Below are positions 7,699 through 16,978 of a stretch of 63,721 nucleotides of DNA, one piece after another. The position numbers and the translations under genes are program-made. The notes under the pieces were generated by a model. That model did no database searches. It saw only the letters and a list, made by a program, of their open reading frames with translations, and had not been told where the DNA came from. Positions within the stretch are counted from its first letter, which is position 1. Each line of letters starts with the position of its first letter. This DNA comes from Oceanobacillus neutriphilus. GTDB lineage: Bacteria > Bacillota > Bacilli > Bacillales > Amphibacillaceae. The DNA lies in the NCBI RefSeq assembly GCF_014645515.1, contig NZ_BMLW01000021.1, positions 1-63,721 of the forward strand, read 5' to 3'.

Positions 7699-8373
7699 AT
7701 GGAAAAAAATAATAAGCGGGCAGTAGTTGTATTTAGCGGCGGGCAGGATAGCACCACCTGTTTATTTTGGGCATTAGAAAAATTTGAGCATGTGGAATTA
7801 GTGACCTTTGATTACAATCAGCGGCATAGCCTGGAGATTGAAGTAGCCAGGGAAATTGCTGAAGACCAAGGGTTGAAACATCATATTCTGGATATGTCAT
7901 TACTGAATCAATTAGCTCCCAATGCTCTGACAAGAGCGGATATAGAAGTGGAAAATGCCGAAGCGGAAGGAGAATTACCAAATACATTTGTTCCGGGAAG
8001 GAATTTACTGTTTCTTTCGTTTGCAACGATTTTAGCTAATCAAATTGATGCAAAGCATATTATTACCGGTGTATGTGAAACAGATTTTAGTGGATATCCG
8101 GATTGCTGTGATATCTTTACCAAATCTTTAAATGTCACGTTAAATCTGTCAATGGACGAAGATTTTGTAATCCATACTCCATTAATGTGGCTGGACAAAG
8201 CAGAGACATGGGAAATGGCGGACGGGCTGCAAGTCTTCGATTATATCAGAGAAAGAACCTTAACGTGTTATAACGGCATAAGAGGGGCCGGGTGCGGAGA
8301 ATGTCCGGCATGTCAATTGCGTCAGCGGGGGTTAGATCAATATCTGGCAAGAAGGCAGAAGGTGAATCCATAA
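7699..8373 (+). CDS. queC: 7-cyano-7-deazaguanine (preQ0) synthase
   Basis: A 224-residue ATP-dependent ligase converting 7-carboxy-7-deazaguanine and ammonia to preQ0 in queuosine synthesis. The PP-loop SGGQDSTTC is at residues 14-22. The zinc-binding cysteines are at the C-terminus ([19 protein letters not shown], about 190-208). ATG at 7699 with GGAAAGGGG ahead. First gene under the preQ1 riboswitch; its TAA overlaps the queD ATG. Confidence 0.95.
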   Translation: MEKNNKRAVVVFSGGQDSTTCLFWALEKFEHVELVTFDYNQRHSLEIEVAREIAEDQGLKHHILDMSLLNQLAPNALTRADIEVENAEAEGELPNTFVPGRNLLFLSFATILANQIDAKHIITGVCETDFSGYPDCCDIFTKSLNVTLNLSMDEDFVIHTPLMWLDKAETWEMADGLQVFDYIRERTLTCYNGIRGAGCGECPACQLRQRGLDQYLARRQKVNP

Positions 8374-8840
8374 TGTTCGGGTTTCGTATTGTTGAAGAGC
8401 TGCAAAAACTGGATGAAGATATTCAAAGAGAACAGTTAGCCTACCATCAAAAACGAGTGATGGTAAGTAAAGAATTTACATTTGATGCGGCACATCACCT
8501 TCATTGTTATGAGGGAAAATGTAAAAATCTTCACGGGCATACCTATAAAGTTATATTCGGTATCAGCGGTTTTGTTGATGAAATCGGCTTAGTTATTGAT
8601 TTCTCTGATATAAAAAAGATTTGGAAGGACAAGATAGAAGTATTTTTAGACCATCGTTATTTAAATGAAACATTACCGAAAATGAATACAACTGCAGAGA
8701 ATATGGTCGTCTGGATTTTTGAACAAATGGAAGAAGCAATCCGTGACCTGCCAAACCATTGTCGAGTAGAATTTGTTAGGCTGTTTGAAACGCCGACGAG
8801 TTATGCAGAGGCAAGACGGGAGTGGATTTATCATGCGTAA
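8373..8840 (+). CDS. queD: 6-carboxy-5,6,7,8-tetrahydropterin synthase
   Basis: A 155-residue enzyme of the PTPS/QueD family, making 6-carboxy-tetrahydropterin from dihydroneopterin triphosphate. Zinc-ligand histidines are in FDAAHHLHCYEGKCKNLHGH at about 33-52, of which the key residues are the paired HH and HGH; Cys of the EGKCKNLHG loop is catalytic. Start at 8373 (TAATG overlap, AAGGTGA ahead); a frame starting at 8292 inside queC has no ribosome site. It overlaps queE by 8 bases. Confidence 0.94.
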   Translation: MFGFRIVEELQKLDEDIQREQLAYHQKRVMVSKEFTFDAAHHLHCYEGKCKNLHGHTYKVIFGISGFVDEIGLVIDFSDIKKIWKDKIEVFLDHRYLNETLPKMNTTAENMVVWIFEQMEEAIRDLPNHCRVEFVRLFETPTSYAEARREWIYHA

Positions 8841-9561
8841 AATACCTGTTTTAGAGATATTTGGACCTACGATTCAGGGGGAAGGGATGGTAGTAGGGCG
8901 TAAGACGATGTTTGTAAGAACAGCTGGATGTGATTATCGATGTGCATGGTGTGATTCCTCGTTTACATGGGATGGAAGTGCCAAAGAAGATATCGTTCAG
9001 ATGACGAGTGAAGAGATTTGGCAGCGGCTGAAAGAAATAGGCGGCAATCAATTTGATCATGTGACGATTTCAGGAGGAAATCCAGCTTTATTATCCGCTA
9101 TGGATAATCTGGTCGATTTGCTTCAGAAAAATAATATCGAGGTTGCCCTGGAAACACAAGGAAGCCGTTATCAGGATTGGTTTGTAAAAATTGACGACTT
9201 GACCATTTCCCCGAAGCCGCCAAGCTCCAATATGAAAACAAACTGGGAGAAGCTGGATGATATCATCCAGCAGCTGAAAGCGAATAAGCGATTAATACAT
9301 ACCAGCTTAAAGGTTGTCATTTTTGATAAAGAAGATCTCCGTTACGCTGAAAAAGTGCATCAGCGCTATCCGGAGCTTGCTTTTTTCCTGCAGGTAGGAA
9401 ATGACGATTTAGAGGAAGCAGAACCGCAGCAATTATCCCGGCATTTATTAAATAAATATGAATGGCTAATTAATGAAGTAGTGGCCTCTACAGTGTTGAA
9501 TCGGGTTCGTGTTCTGCCGCAGGTACATGCGTTAGTTTGGGGAAATAAGCGTGGGGTGTAG
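8833..9561 (+). CDS. queE: 7-carboxy-7-deazaguanine synthase (radical SAM)
   Basis: A 242-residue radical SAM enzyme that contracts carboxy-tetrahydropterin to 7-carboxy-7-deazaguanine. The cluster motif is CDYRCAWCDSSF at about 32-43, with IQGEGMVVGRKTMFVR before it binding substrate and SISGGNP-like glycine motif (TISGGNPAL) near 77. Start set at the ATG at 8833, inside the end of queD. The usual fourth gene queF (preQ0 reductase) does not follow; it must be elsewhere or absent. Confidence 0.94.
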   Translation: MRKIPVLEIFGPTIQGEGMVVGRKTMFVRTAGCDYRCAWCDSSFTWDGSAKEDIVQMTSEEIWQRLKEIGGNQFDHVTISGGNPALLSAMDNLVDLLQKNNIEVALETQGSRYQDWFVKIDDLTISPKPPSSNMKTNWEKLDDIIQQLKANKRLIHTSLKVVIFDKEDLRYAEKVHQRYPELAFFLQVGNDDLEEAEPQQLSRHLLNKYEWLINEVVASTVLNRVRVLPQVHALVWGNKRGV

Positions 9562-9581
9562 TAATAAAAAGGCAATTCATT

Positions 9582-9652
9582 TACTACCCGCTCATTAGGT
9601 TTTAGCCTGCATTTTTAATGGGTAGTATTGGAGAAGTCAGACTGACTTCTCC
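9582..9652 (+). terminator. Inverted repeats after queE
   Basis: Two stems in succession: ACTACCC with GGGTAGT (about 9582-9627), and GGAGAAGTCA/TGACTTCTCC (9630-9652). The second lacks an immediate T run, but TTTTT follows eight bases later. Probable end of the que transcript; the rest of the gap to 9731 shows nothing else. Confidence 0.5.
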
Positions 9653-9731
9653 AGTATTCATTTTTAAGTCAAAGAGCGGCGAACCCAGAGGGAGCGGCTC
9701 CAAAACATTCACTTTCATCTAACGATTTATA

Positions 9732-10220
9732 CTATTCCATTTCCAGTCCAATCTCCTCTAAATGCTTCATATAATTTTCTGTTTTCAAATCATCCTTGTC
9801 AGAAACTGCTGCGTCAATTTCAATAATGTCCTGCAGATCAGCTTCTGTGAAATCAAAATATGATTTCACAATAAAACGGTCATCTTCATAAATATACCCG
9901 GTTTCCAAGCCATCAACAGCATTCAACTCTGCATATTGTTCCATATTTGTATCATGCTGTGACTCCATTGCTTCTCTAGTTGTTCCATCTGTTCCTAAAT
10001 CAGAGTAGTACATCATATTTTCATATTTTACCGTTTGTACACGTCCATTTTCAGCCTCTATCGTGACTGTAGTTGTTACTTCATCCTGATCAGCTGATAA
10101 AATCACGGTCCCGTCAGTTGGGTAGGATGGCTTAAGCCAAACAAAAATGACTAATCCAAGAATAATAACAAGAGCAATTATAAATCCGATCGTTTTTGTT
10201 TTTGTCATTTTTTTACTCAT
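9732..10220 (-). CDS. Membrane-anchored YehR-like (DUF1307) protein
   Basis: A 162-residue protein with one N-terminal membrane helix (IGFIIALVIILGLVIFVWL, residues 11-29) and an exported domain. The domain has alternating beta-strand stretches and DFTEADLQDI near 123, which recalls the DUF1307/YehR lipoprotein family. There is no Cys lipobox, so it would be anchored by the helix. Role unknown. ATG at 10220 with GGAGG 12 bases upstream; monocistronic. Confidence 0.6.
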   Translation of the reverse strand: MSKKMTKTKTIGFIIALVIILGLVIFVWLKPSYPTDGTVILSADQDEVTTTVTIEAENGRVQTVKYENMMYYSDLGTDGTTREAMESQHDTNMEQYAELNAVDGLETGYIYEDDRFIVKSYFDFTEADLQDIIEIDAAVSDKDDLKTENYMKHLEEIGLEME

Positions 10221-10386
10221 TTTCTTAGATATCCTCCAATATATTAAATTAATATAATTAGGATATCTAATTAAAATATGGAAGTCAATGGAAAATGAAT
10301 CATTGTAATAGTATCATCTAATGGAGATGAACAAAGAAAAGCTGTTATCATGAAATAAAATGATCTTAGTGGAGGAGTGATTGTAT

Positions 10387-11196
10387 ATGAAACACCTTAT
10401 ATTTGGAAATACAGCAGCCGGCGGCTTAAAGCATGCGTTCCGTAAGCAAAATCATCAAATTATCAGTTTCCCAATTGATTTTTCAGCAGGGCCAATTACG
10501 AATATTCATCAGCCTTGTGGCATTAAGGATCATTTTGCCTGGAAAGCTTCTTGTTTTCAGGAGGGGCAGGACTTTCATGTGGATCAATCTGTTTATCAGG
10601 AAACGTTGAAGCAATTAGCAGAAATAAAAGATGGTGATAAACTGATCATTTGGACCTGTGAAAATGCCTCCGAGCAAATCGGTCTTCGAATCAGCTGCTA
10701 TTTATTAAATGGTAAAGATGTGGAGCTGAGGATAGTAAATACCGCTGACGCAATGAAGGAATATATGAAGGGGAAAGAAATAGAAGTTATTATTCTTTCC
10801 ACGGCTGATTGTAATGCGAAACAGCTAATCCATTTTTATAATCATTCCTATTCTTACATAACAAAAGAAATGCGGCAAACGTTCGAGCGGGAGGGAGAAG
10901 AAATACTTAAGCGTATCAGTTTAGCTCGTTCCTGGAAGCAAGGGGAAATAATAGATGAATTAGAAACAAGAGATGATACCTTGATTATAGAATATATAAA
11001 AAGCATGGAACAAAAAGGAGAGGAAGAAACCTTTATCAATGCAGCAAGAGTAGTTGGAGGCGTATTAACGGAGTCTGATCAATTCTTTTCCGATCTATGG
11101 ATTGAGTACCGGATCCGTTCGCTTATCCAGTCTGGCTATCTGATGTATGAAGGAAGTCTTCAATCCATGCGGACGTACGGTGTAAGAGTTGCTTAA
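10387..11196 (+). CDS. DUF1835-type protein of unknown function
   Basis: A 269-residue soluble protein. The N-terminus (HLIFGNTAAGGLKHAF, then about 110 residues) resembles the DUF1835 domain seen in Bacillaceae, which often comes with a DUF3658 C-terminal domain as the length suggests here. I chose the ATG at 10387, nine bases after GGAGGAG; a TTG two codons earlier is too close to that site. No function is known. It stands alone between a minus-strand gene and a strong terminator. Confidence 0.6.
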   Translation: MKHLIFGNTAAGGLKHAFRKQNHQIISFPIDFSAGPITNIHQPCGIKDHFAWKASCFQEGQDFHVDQSVYQETLKQLAEIKDGDKLIIWTCENASEQIGLRISCYLLNGKDVELRIVNTADAMKEYMKGKEIEVIILSTADCNAKQLIHFYNHSYSYITKEMRQTFEREGEEILKRISLARSWKQGEIIDELETRDDTLIIEYIKSMEQKGEEETFINAARVVGGVLTESDQFFSDLWIEYRIRSLIQSGYLMYEGSLQSMRTYGVRVA

Positions 11197-11219
11197 AATA
11201 AGTTTAGATTGACATAGCT

Positions 11220-11268
11220 ATGCCCCTATCAAAAGGTGATACATATCAGCGCCTTTTGATAGGGGCAT
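11220..11268. terminator. Strong bidirectional terminator
   Basis: Perfect 17-base arms beginning ATGCCCCTATC and ending GATAGGGGCAT around a 15-base loop. It lies between the DUF1835 gene and the convergent TSUP permease gene and can serve both. Confidence 0.85.
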
Positions 11269-11307
11269 GGTATATCTTATTTTATTGATTTTTTCCGTAT
11301 TGGCAGG

Positions 11308-12066
11308 CTAAAGCAATAAAATAATTCCCCCAAGCATTGGTACAGCAACCATAGCGATTTTTAATACCCTTGGAGGTAACCGAGTAGTAAATTTAGCGCC
11401 GATATAAGAACCTACAATCGTTCCCGCAACGACCTCTGCAAATAATTTTAAATCAAGAAATCCTACTGTATAATAACCGATGCCGCCAACTAATGCGATT
11501 GGTATAATAACAAGCATAGTGGTACCTGCAGAGAGTTGAAGCGATAAACCGAAGAAGACAAGCAGCCCGATTTGAATAAATGGGGTGGACCCGATGCCAA
11601 ATACACCGGATAACAGACCAGTCACGATACCGATACCGCCTGCCGTCATCCAAAATCTGCTTCTTGATGAGCGATTTTTCTCTGCAAATGTTTGCGTGGC
11701 AAACCTGCCGAAGCCGACCGTAACACGAATCCAAAGCAAAATTGCCGATAAAAACAGCATTCCGGCTGTAAACCATTTTAAATCACTTTCCGGAATGAAA
11801 ACCGCCAGCCTTGATCCGAAAAAAGCACCAATTCCTCCAAACACCCCCGTTGCTAACCCTATTTTTAACATGGTATTTCTCTCTCTCAGGTGACTGATTG
11901 TACCGGATAATGATGTGAAAACCATTGCTGCCAGAGATGTCCCAAGCGCTGTATGTATCGGGACATCAAAAACTTCACTCAGCATGGCAATAATAAAACC
12001 GGCGCCCCCGGCTCCGATAAACCCAAGTAACATCCCAATAACAAGCATCGTTAGTAAAACAATCAA
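11308..12066 (-). CDS. TSUP (TauE/SafE) family permease
   Basis: A 252-residue integral membrane protein with about eight hydrophobic segments and the TSUP hallmarks: a GxxGxGGG-like first helix (GMLLGFIGAGGAGFI, residues 12-26) and a second half beginning GIVTGLLSGVFGIGS near 128. These proteins export sulfite, sulfonates or related anions; the substrate here is unknown. TTG start, with AAAGGGA eight bases upstream. No sulfur-metabolism gene adjoins it. Confidence 0.85.
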   Translation of the reverse strand: MIVLLTMLVIGMLLGFIGAGGAGFIIAMLSEVFDVPIHTALGTSLAAMVFTSLSGTISHLRERNTMLKIGLATGVFGGIGAFFGSRLAVFIPESDLKWFTAGMLFLSAILLWIRVTVGFGRFATQTFAEKNRSSRSRFWMTAGGIGIVTGLLSGVFGIGSTPFIQIGLLVFFGLSLQLSAGTTMLVIIPIALVGGIGYYTVGFLDLKLFAEVVAGTIVGSYIGAKFTTRLPPRVLKIAMVAVPMLGGIILLL

Positions 12067-12220
12067 AATTAAAATCCCTTTCTTTTCTTAAACTACATGA
12101 AGTATTATAGCATATTAGCTGAAAAATATTGGATCGCGGGCTTTGTGCAGAAGTCTTATCAGGTAAGGACATATTAGTTAAGTGATGCGTTCTTGCTGTT
12201 AATATATATTCGGAATATAA

Positions 12221-12267
12221 AAAAGCGGAATACAAAATCATACATCGTTACGTTTTGTATCCGCTTA
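12221..12267 (-). terminator. Terminator of the DASS gene
   Basis: On the minus strand AAGCGGATACAAAA pairs with TTTTGTATTCCGCTT, followed by a run of T. It lies about 35 bases beyond the DASS transporter stop. The remaining bases up to the TSUP start hold only AT-rich sequence. Confidence 0.8.
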
Positions 12268-12299
12268 TAGATATTTGAATATAGCCGTACGCTGATAAA

Positions 12300-13754
12300 T
12301 TATAACAGCCCAATCCACTGCCAATAGGTTGCGCTAAACAGAATGATAAGTAAATATCCGATCACTGTAAGCGGCACACCGGATTTGATAAATTGTTTTA
12401 AGGTAAATGTTCCGGCTCCATATGCCAGCATATTTTGCGGGGCACTGACCGGTAATAGGAAACCGAAGCTGATAACAAATTGCATAATCAAAACAAGTCC
12501 CGGACCATTAAAGGCTTCCGGTTCCATGGAGCCGACTAAAGCAATAACAATCGGAATAAAAGCAGATGCCAGACTGGTTGCGCTGGCAAATCCTAAATGA
12601 ATCAAAATATTAAATAAAGCAAGCACTGCAATCATAGCAACCAGAGGCAGGGAGGACACGCCGAGTAACTCAAAGGAATTAGAAGAAAGCCAGGTAGCTC
12701 CCTCTGTCGCTAACAGGACAATCCCTAATGAAATCCCCGTTGCAAATACAATTAATGTGCCCCAAGGAACCTTGGTCTGCACTTCCTTCCAGGAAAAGAT
12801 GCTAATAACAGGTGTCAGCATGACGGCAACAGCAACAATGGTAACTGTAGTAGAATCTAAAGGATGCAAAATACCTTCTGTGGACCAGAATAATAACAGT
12901 AATCCGGCAATAATAACCAAACGCCATTCCTTACCGCTCATTTTTCCCAGCTCATCCAGCTGCTTGCCGATACTTATTCCTTCTGGCATCTCCGACATAT
13001 TTGGCTTTATCAGATTGACCATAACAACGTAAAGTACAATGGACATGATAAATGCCCAGGGAGCAGCATAGAGAAACCATTCTCCCCATGTTACATTTAT
13101 TCCAAATGCAGATTCCATAAATCCTAAAGCAACCATATTTTGTGCGGCTGCTGTTTTTATACCAATGTTCCAAATGGAAATAGACTGTACAGCAGTAATC
13201 ATTAATAGTGCTGCCAGTTTACTTTGCTTTGCTAATCCAAATGCAGCAACAATTCCTAGCAGGATTGGTACAAGTGTACCTGCACGGGCAGTAGCACTTG
13301 GCACAAACAGGGCAAGCACAAAGCTGACAATAATTGTTCCTAAAACGAGCGCACCAGGCTTTGTCCCGACCTTCGACATAATATACAGCGCTATTCTTTT
13401 ATGGAGTCCGGTAATTTCCATAGCTGTTGCCAAAACAAGTGCCCCTCCAACAAGCAATACAGCGGAAGAACTGAATCCTTCTACTGCCATACCAAGTCCC
13501 TGGCTCGTTCCATAAATTACTCCCGGGTCTTCGATAGTAGGGGATATTCCGATCAGGACAGCCAGCAAACTGACGATCATTACCGCACTGACAGGATAAG
13601 AAACCGCTTCCGTAACCCATAAAACAACGGCAAAGGCTAGGACAGCCAGCGCTCTTTGTCCCACCAGCGCCAATGAATCAGGATTAGGCAAGATTAAAAT
13701 AATAATAAGAACTAAAAAAGCTGCAATGAGTGCAATAGCATCTTTCTTTTTCAT
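12300..13754 (-). CDS. DASS-family sodium:carboxylate/anion symporter
   Basis: A 484-residue membrane transporter of the SLC13 (DASS) family with about 11-12 hydrophobic segments. SNSFELLGVSSLPLV (about 360-375) and LPVSAPQNMLAYGAG near 435 fit the second SNT/sodium-binding half; LFVPSATARAGTLVPI near 150 fits the first. Expected to take up di- or tricarboxylates with sodium. ATG at 13754 with AAGGGAGGGG ahead. A TGTGA-N6-TCACA box upstream suggests control by an Fnr/CRP-family activator. Confidence 0.87.
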   Translation of the reverse strand: MKKKDAIALIAAFLVLIIILILPNPDSLALVGQRALAVLAFAVVLWVTEAVSYPVSAVMIVSLLAVLIGISPTIEDPGVIYGTSQGLGMAVEGFSSSAVLLVGGALVLATAMEITGLHKRIALYIMSKVGTKPGALVLGTIIVSFVLALFVPSATARAGTLVPILLGIVAAFGLAKQSKLAALLMITAVQSISIWNIGIKTAAAQNMVALGFMESAFGINVTWGEWFLYAAPWAFIMSIVLYVVMVNLIKPNMSEMPEGISIGKQLDELGKMSGKEWRLVIIAGLLLLFWSTEGILHPLDSTTVTIVAVAVMLTPVISIFSWKEVQTKVPWGTLIVFATGISLGIVLLATEGATWLSSNSFELLGVSSLPLVAMIAVLALFNILIHLGFASATSLASAFIPIVIALVGSMEPEAFNGPGLVLIMQFVISFGFLLPVSAPQNMLAYGAGTFTLKQFIKSGVPLTVIGYLLIILFSATYWQWIGLL

Positions 13755-13803
13755 GAAAACCCCTCCCTTTATTTACCTTTATTATAATATATAATGTCTT
13801 ATT

Positions 13804-13819
13804 TGTGATGTATTTCACA
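13804..13819 (-). promoter_or_regulatory. Fnr/CRP-type palindrome before the DASS gene
   Basis: TGTGA-TGTATT-TCACA is a perfect match to the TGTGA-N6-TCACA consensus shared by E. coli CRP and Bacillus Fnr. A TATAAT -10 candidate on the minus strand (13781-13786) places the box centre near -40, as for a class II activator site. Bacillaceae use Fnr rather than CRP for such sites, so control by oxygen is the likelier reading. Confidence 0.5.
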
Positions 13820-14010
13820 TGTTACAGAATAATAAATTTGTATAATACTTCACAAAATATTCATGGAAGCAAAGAAGAATTCCTTCATTTAAATTTTGCT
13901 ATACATTATAATTAATACTATCTCAATTATTTCATCATGATTCAGTTGTTCATGAAAAATGTAAGCGGTTTATAATTTATTAAAAGACATATTAGAAAAG
14001 GAGAGAAGGA

Positions 14011-14775
14011 GTGGCGATATTAGAGGCAAGTCATATCGTAAAGATTTATGGAGATATAAAAGAAGAGAGAACAACACAAGCATTAAATGAGATTAGTCTT
14101 TCTATTAATAAAGGAGAATTTATTGCTATTATGGGAGCCTCCGGCAGCGGAAAAACAACATTGCTGAATATATTGAGCGGTTTGGATAAGCCGACCTCTG
14201 GAGAAGTGACCATTGCCGGAGAAAAAATTAATGAAATATCACGTAATCAGCTGGCGCTTTTCCGGCGGCAGCAATTAGGCTTTGTATTTCAGGATTTTAA
14301 TTTATTAGATAGCTTGACGGTCAAGGAGAACATGATGCTGCCGATGATATTGGAGAAAAAAACGACAGAGGATATCAATCAGAAAGTGCAGGAACTGGCT
14401 GCTCTGTTTGGAATTGAGAATATTTTAGATAAATACCCATATCAAATATCCGGCGGACAGCAGCAACGAACAGCAGTCAGCCGTGCCTTAGTAAACAATC
14501 CAAGTATTATATTAGCGGATGAGCCGACCGGAAATTTGGATTCCGCATCCTCTGCCGATATTATGGAATGCTTTGAAACCATTGTGGAAAATTCATCTGC
14601 AGCGATACTTCTTGTAACCCATGATATTTTTGCAGCAAGCTATTGTCAAAAAGTAGTATTTATCAAAGATGGCGCGATTCATTCAAGCATTGTCCGGGAA
14701 AACAGCAGGGAGGAATTTGCGCAGCTGATTATGGCAGAACTCTCCGTTTTAGGAGGGCGTAGGGATGTCTTTTAG
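14011..14775 (+). CDS. BceA-type ABC transporter ATPase
   Basis: A 254-residue ATPase of the MacB/BceA class. Walker A GASGSGKTT is near residue 46, the signature ISGGQQQRTAVSRAL near 150 and Walker B IILADEPTGNLD near 170. The GTG at 14011 with AAGGAG 7-13 bases ahead is the start. Its stop overlaps the next gene by 11 bases. With the large FtsX-type permease it makes a peptide-antibiotic (bacitracin or lantibiotic) sensing and resistance transporter, a well-known Firmicutes type. Confidence 0.9.
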   Translation: MAILEASHIVKIYGDIKEERTTQALNEISLSINKGEFIAIMGASGSGKTTLLNILSGLDKPTSGEVTIAGEKINEISRNQLALFRRQQLGFVFQDFNLLDSLTVKENMMLPMILEKKTTEDINQKVQELAALFGIENILDKYPYQISGGQQQRTAVSRALVNNPSIILADEPTGNLDSASSADIMECFETIVENSSAAILLVTHDIFAASYCQKVVFIKDGAIHSSIVRENSREEFAQLIMAELSVLGGRRDVF

Positions 14776-16717
14776 CCGAATCGTTTGGAAGATGGCCAAA
14801 GCAAATTACAAGAAGTATATCTTTTATTATTTATGTAATACATTTGCTGTGATGTTTTTCTTTATTTTTTCTACCATATACTTTAATCGGCAGGTAGATG
14901 AAGTCAAAATTTCAGGATCTATTCAATACCTTTTAATTATACCCGGAGTTACACTTGTTTTATTTACCATCTTATTTATCAGCTATGCACATCAAATTTT
15001 TATCAAGCAGAGAAGAAGTGAATTTGGACTCTTTATAACCTTGGGAATGACTGACAGAGATATCGTCAAGCTAGTCTTATTGGAAAGTACGGTTATTGGT
15101 CTCCTGTCTCTGACTTCCGGGATTATAGGCGGAATGATCTTTTCTAAAGGAATCTTTTTTCTATTAATGTACAGCGTTGGAATTGGGAAAGTGGCATTTC
15201 ATTTAAGCAGTAACATGTTTTTGTATACAGTCGTTATTTTTATAATTATTTTTATGATTGCTATTGGAAGGTCGCTTTATCTAATCTTTACGCAAAATGT
15301 TATCACAAATATCAAAAGTAAAAAAACAGCTGCTGCATTAGAAAAAAATAGCCCGGTAATCGGAGGGATAGGTGCTGCCTTTGTTATTCTTTCTATTATC
15401 GGTGTTTATTTTACCTATGCTTATTTAAGCTTCGGAGGAGAATTATTATATTTCTGGGCCATTTGCACAATATTAGGGGTCTATATCAGTCTTAATCAGT
15501 TTATCAGCCTTTTTATTGAGTACGTTAGAAAAAAAGAAACCTATTATTACCCGAGAATGTTATTTTTAACAAATATCAATTATAAATTTAAGCATCTTAC
15601 CACGATTTTAACACTGGTCATCAGCTTAGTGATGGTTACTGTTTTGTATGGAACACTTAACTTAAGTATTTACAGCATTGAAAAGAAAGAGGTATTAGAA
15701 AACAAGCCCTATGATATTGCATTTCTGCAAACGGAAACAAAAAATAATCTGGATCAGGAAACCGTTTATTCTATTATTGATCAAGAGGATAACAGAATCC
15801 AAGAATACCTGCAAATACCTGTATATACACATTATGAAAGGTGGGAAGCTGACAATTCGCCTGTTTCTTATTCGTTTATGCCTGCAGAATCATTCCGGGA
15901 GCTGACTTCCAAGTCTTTTGAATTAGAGAGTGATGAAATGCTTTATTATATCAATTTTGAATTCGAGAATTCTGAACTTGATAAGTATTATTGGGATAAT
16001 GCTGCCCGCTTTGCGGAGGAAAATTTAGACTTCAATCTAAAGGAAATCATTGCAGAGAATGATATGAATGTTATCGGCGATGGCGCTTTTTTCATCATTA
16101 ATCATTTAGAATTTGAACAATTAGAAAATCAATTTGACGGTTATAAATCAGTTATCCATCAAATCAATGTAGAAGATTGGCGGGAATCGGAGGAAGCAAC
16201 CGATAAACTGGAAGAGGCTTTTCAAGCTTTTAATAAAGAGACCCCACCTATAATGGATGAACGAACAGAAGGATTAACGGAAGAGGAATTTTTCAAGGTG
16301 GGCTCTAAAATAAAGGCTTTTCAATCAATAAAAATAGAGAATGGAATCAGCTTCTTTGTAATGACAGCACTCAGTATTATTTTCTTTTTTGGTTCGTTTA
16401 TTCTGCTCTATTTAAATCTTTTTTCAGAGATTGAGAATGAAAAAGAGAAATACCGTAAACTGCATGCGATAGGGATTACGGATGAGGAGGTCAAACAAAA
16501 TATAACAAAGGAGATTAGAGCTATTTTCTTTATGCCGGCGATTATTGGAGTCATTCTGGCTTTCGGTTATTTTATTTCTATGATGCGGGATATAGGAGGA
16601 ATAATGGCTAACCCTGGATTGCTGTTGTACTTTAGCGGAATTGCAATTGTGTATCTTCTTGTGCAGTTTATTTTTTATATGTATGCGCGGAAGAAGATAA
16701 TTCATAAGTTAATGTGA
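14765..16717 (+). CDS. BceB-type large FtsX permease
   Basis: A 650-residue permease with about ten membrane segments and a long extracellular domain at roughly residues 305-520, between segments VISLVMVTVLYGTL and MTALSIIFFFGSF. That domain is the signature of BceB-type transporters and is where peptide antibiotics act. FtsX-like regions flank it (residues 60-180 and 530-650). Usually a BceRS two-component system sits beside such genes; none does here. The upstream neighbour is the divergent DASS gene. Confidence 0.9.
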   Translation: MSFSRIVWKMAKANYKKYIFYYLCNTFAVMFFFIFSTIYFNRQVDEVKISGSIQYLLIIPGVTLVLFTILFISYAHQIFIKQRRSEFGLFITLGMTDRDIVKLVLLESTVIGLLSLTSGIIGGMIFSKGIFFLLMYSVGIGKVAFHLSSNMFLYTVVIFIIIFMIAIGRSLYLIFTQNVITNIKSKKTAAALEKNSPVIGGIGAAFVILSIIGVYFTYAYLSFGGELLYFWAICTILGVYISLNQFISLFIEYVRKKETYYYPRMLFLTNINYKFKHLTTILTLVISLVMVTVLYGTLNLSIYSIEKKEVLENKPYDIAFLQTETKNNLDQETVYSIIDQEDNRIQEYLQIPVYTHYERWEADNSPVSYSFMPAESFRELTSKSFELESDEMLYYINFEFENSELDKYYWDNAARFAEENLDFNLKEIIAENDMNVIGDGAFFIINHLEFEQLENQFDGYKSVIHQINVEDWRESEEATDKLEEAFQAFNKETPPIMDERTEGLTEEEFFKVGSKIKAFQSIKIENGISFFVMTALSIIFFFGSFILLYLNLFSEIENEKEKYRKLHAIGITDEEVKQNITKEIRAIFFMPAIIGVILAFGYFISMMRDIGGIMANPGLLLYFSGIAIVYLLVQFIFYMYARKKIIHKLM

Positions 16718-16794
16718 AAAAGAATATGTTTTAATTTCGCCTTACCAATAAGATGAAATTCATAAAGAAATAGTATAAGAAGCAATTTATTTCA

Positions 16795-16840
16795 AAGTTA
16801 TTAGATCATTGTATTCAACAATGGTTTAATAACTTTTTTT
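16795..16840 (+). terminator. Terminator after the BceAB pair
   Basis: AAGTTATTAGATCATTGT pairs, with one mismatch, with ACAATGGTTTAATAACTT, and seven T residues follow. It closes the transporter transcript before the IclR operon. Confidence 0.85.
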
Positions 16841-16942
16841 GTTAAACCATAATTAATTAATAAAATTAGAATTTTTTAAAAAATATATTTACTTTACTTT
16901 ATTTAAATGATATTATTTCATTTAAACAAATATAGATACAGT

Positions 16943-16959
16943 GGTTCTAAAATAGAACC
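16943..16959 (+). promoter_or_regulatory. Palindromic operator before the IclR gene
   Basis: GGTTCTAAAATAGAACC, a perfect 6-5-6 inverted repeat, ends 21 bases before the IclR ATG. IclR-family regulators commonly bind such palindromes near their own promoters, so this is probably its operator and possibly an autoregulatory site for the whole peptide operon. Confidence 0.55.
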
Positions 16960-16978
16960 GTAATGAAGGTGGGATAAA

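Noticed and set aside
13959..13973. cre-like word ATGTAAGCGGTTTAT before the BceA-type gene
   Set aside because: Lacks the C near the end of the consensus and controls no obvious carbon gene; probably chance.
16865..16885. AT-rich CodY-like word before the peptide operon
   Set aside because: About three mismatches to the 15-base CodY consensus in very AT-rich DNA; not significant by eye.
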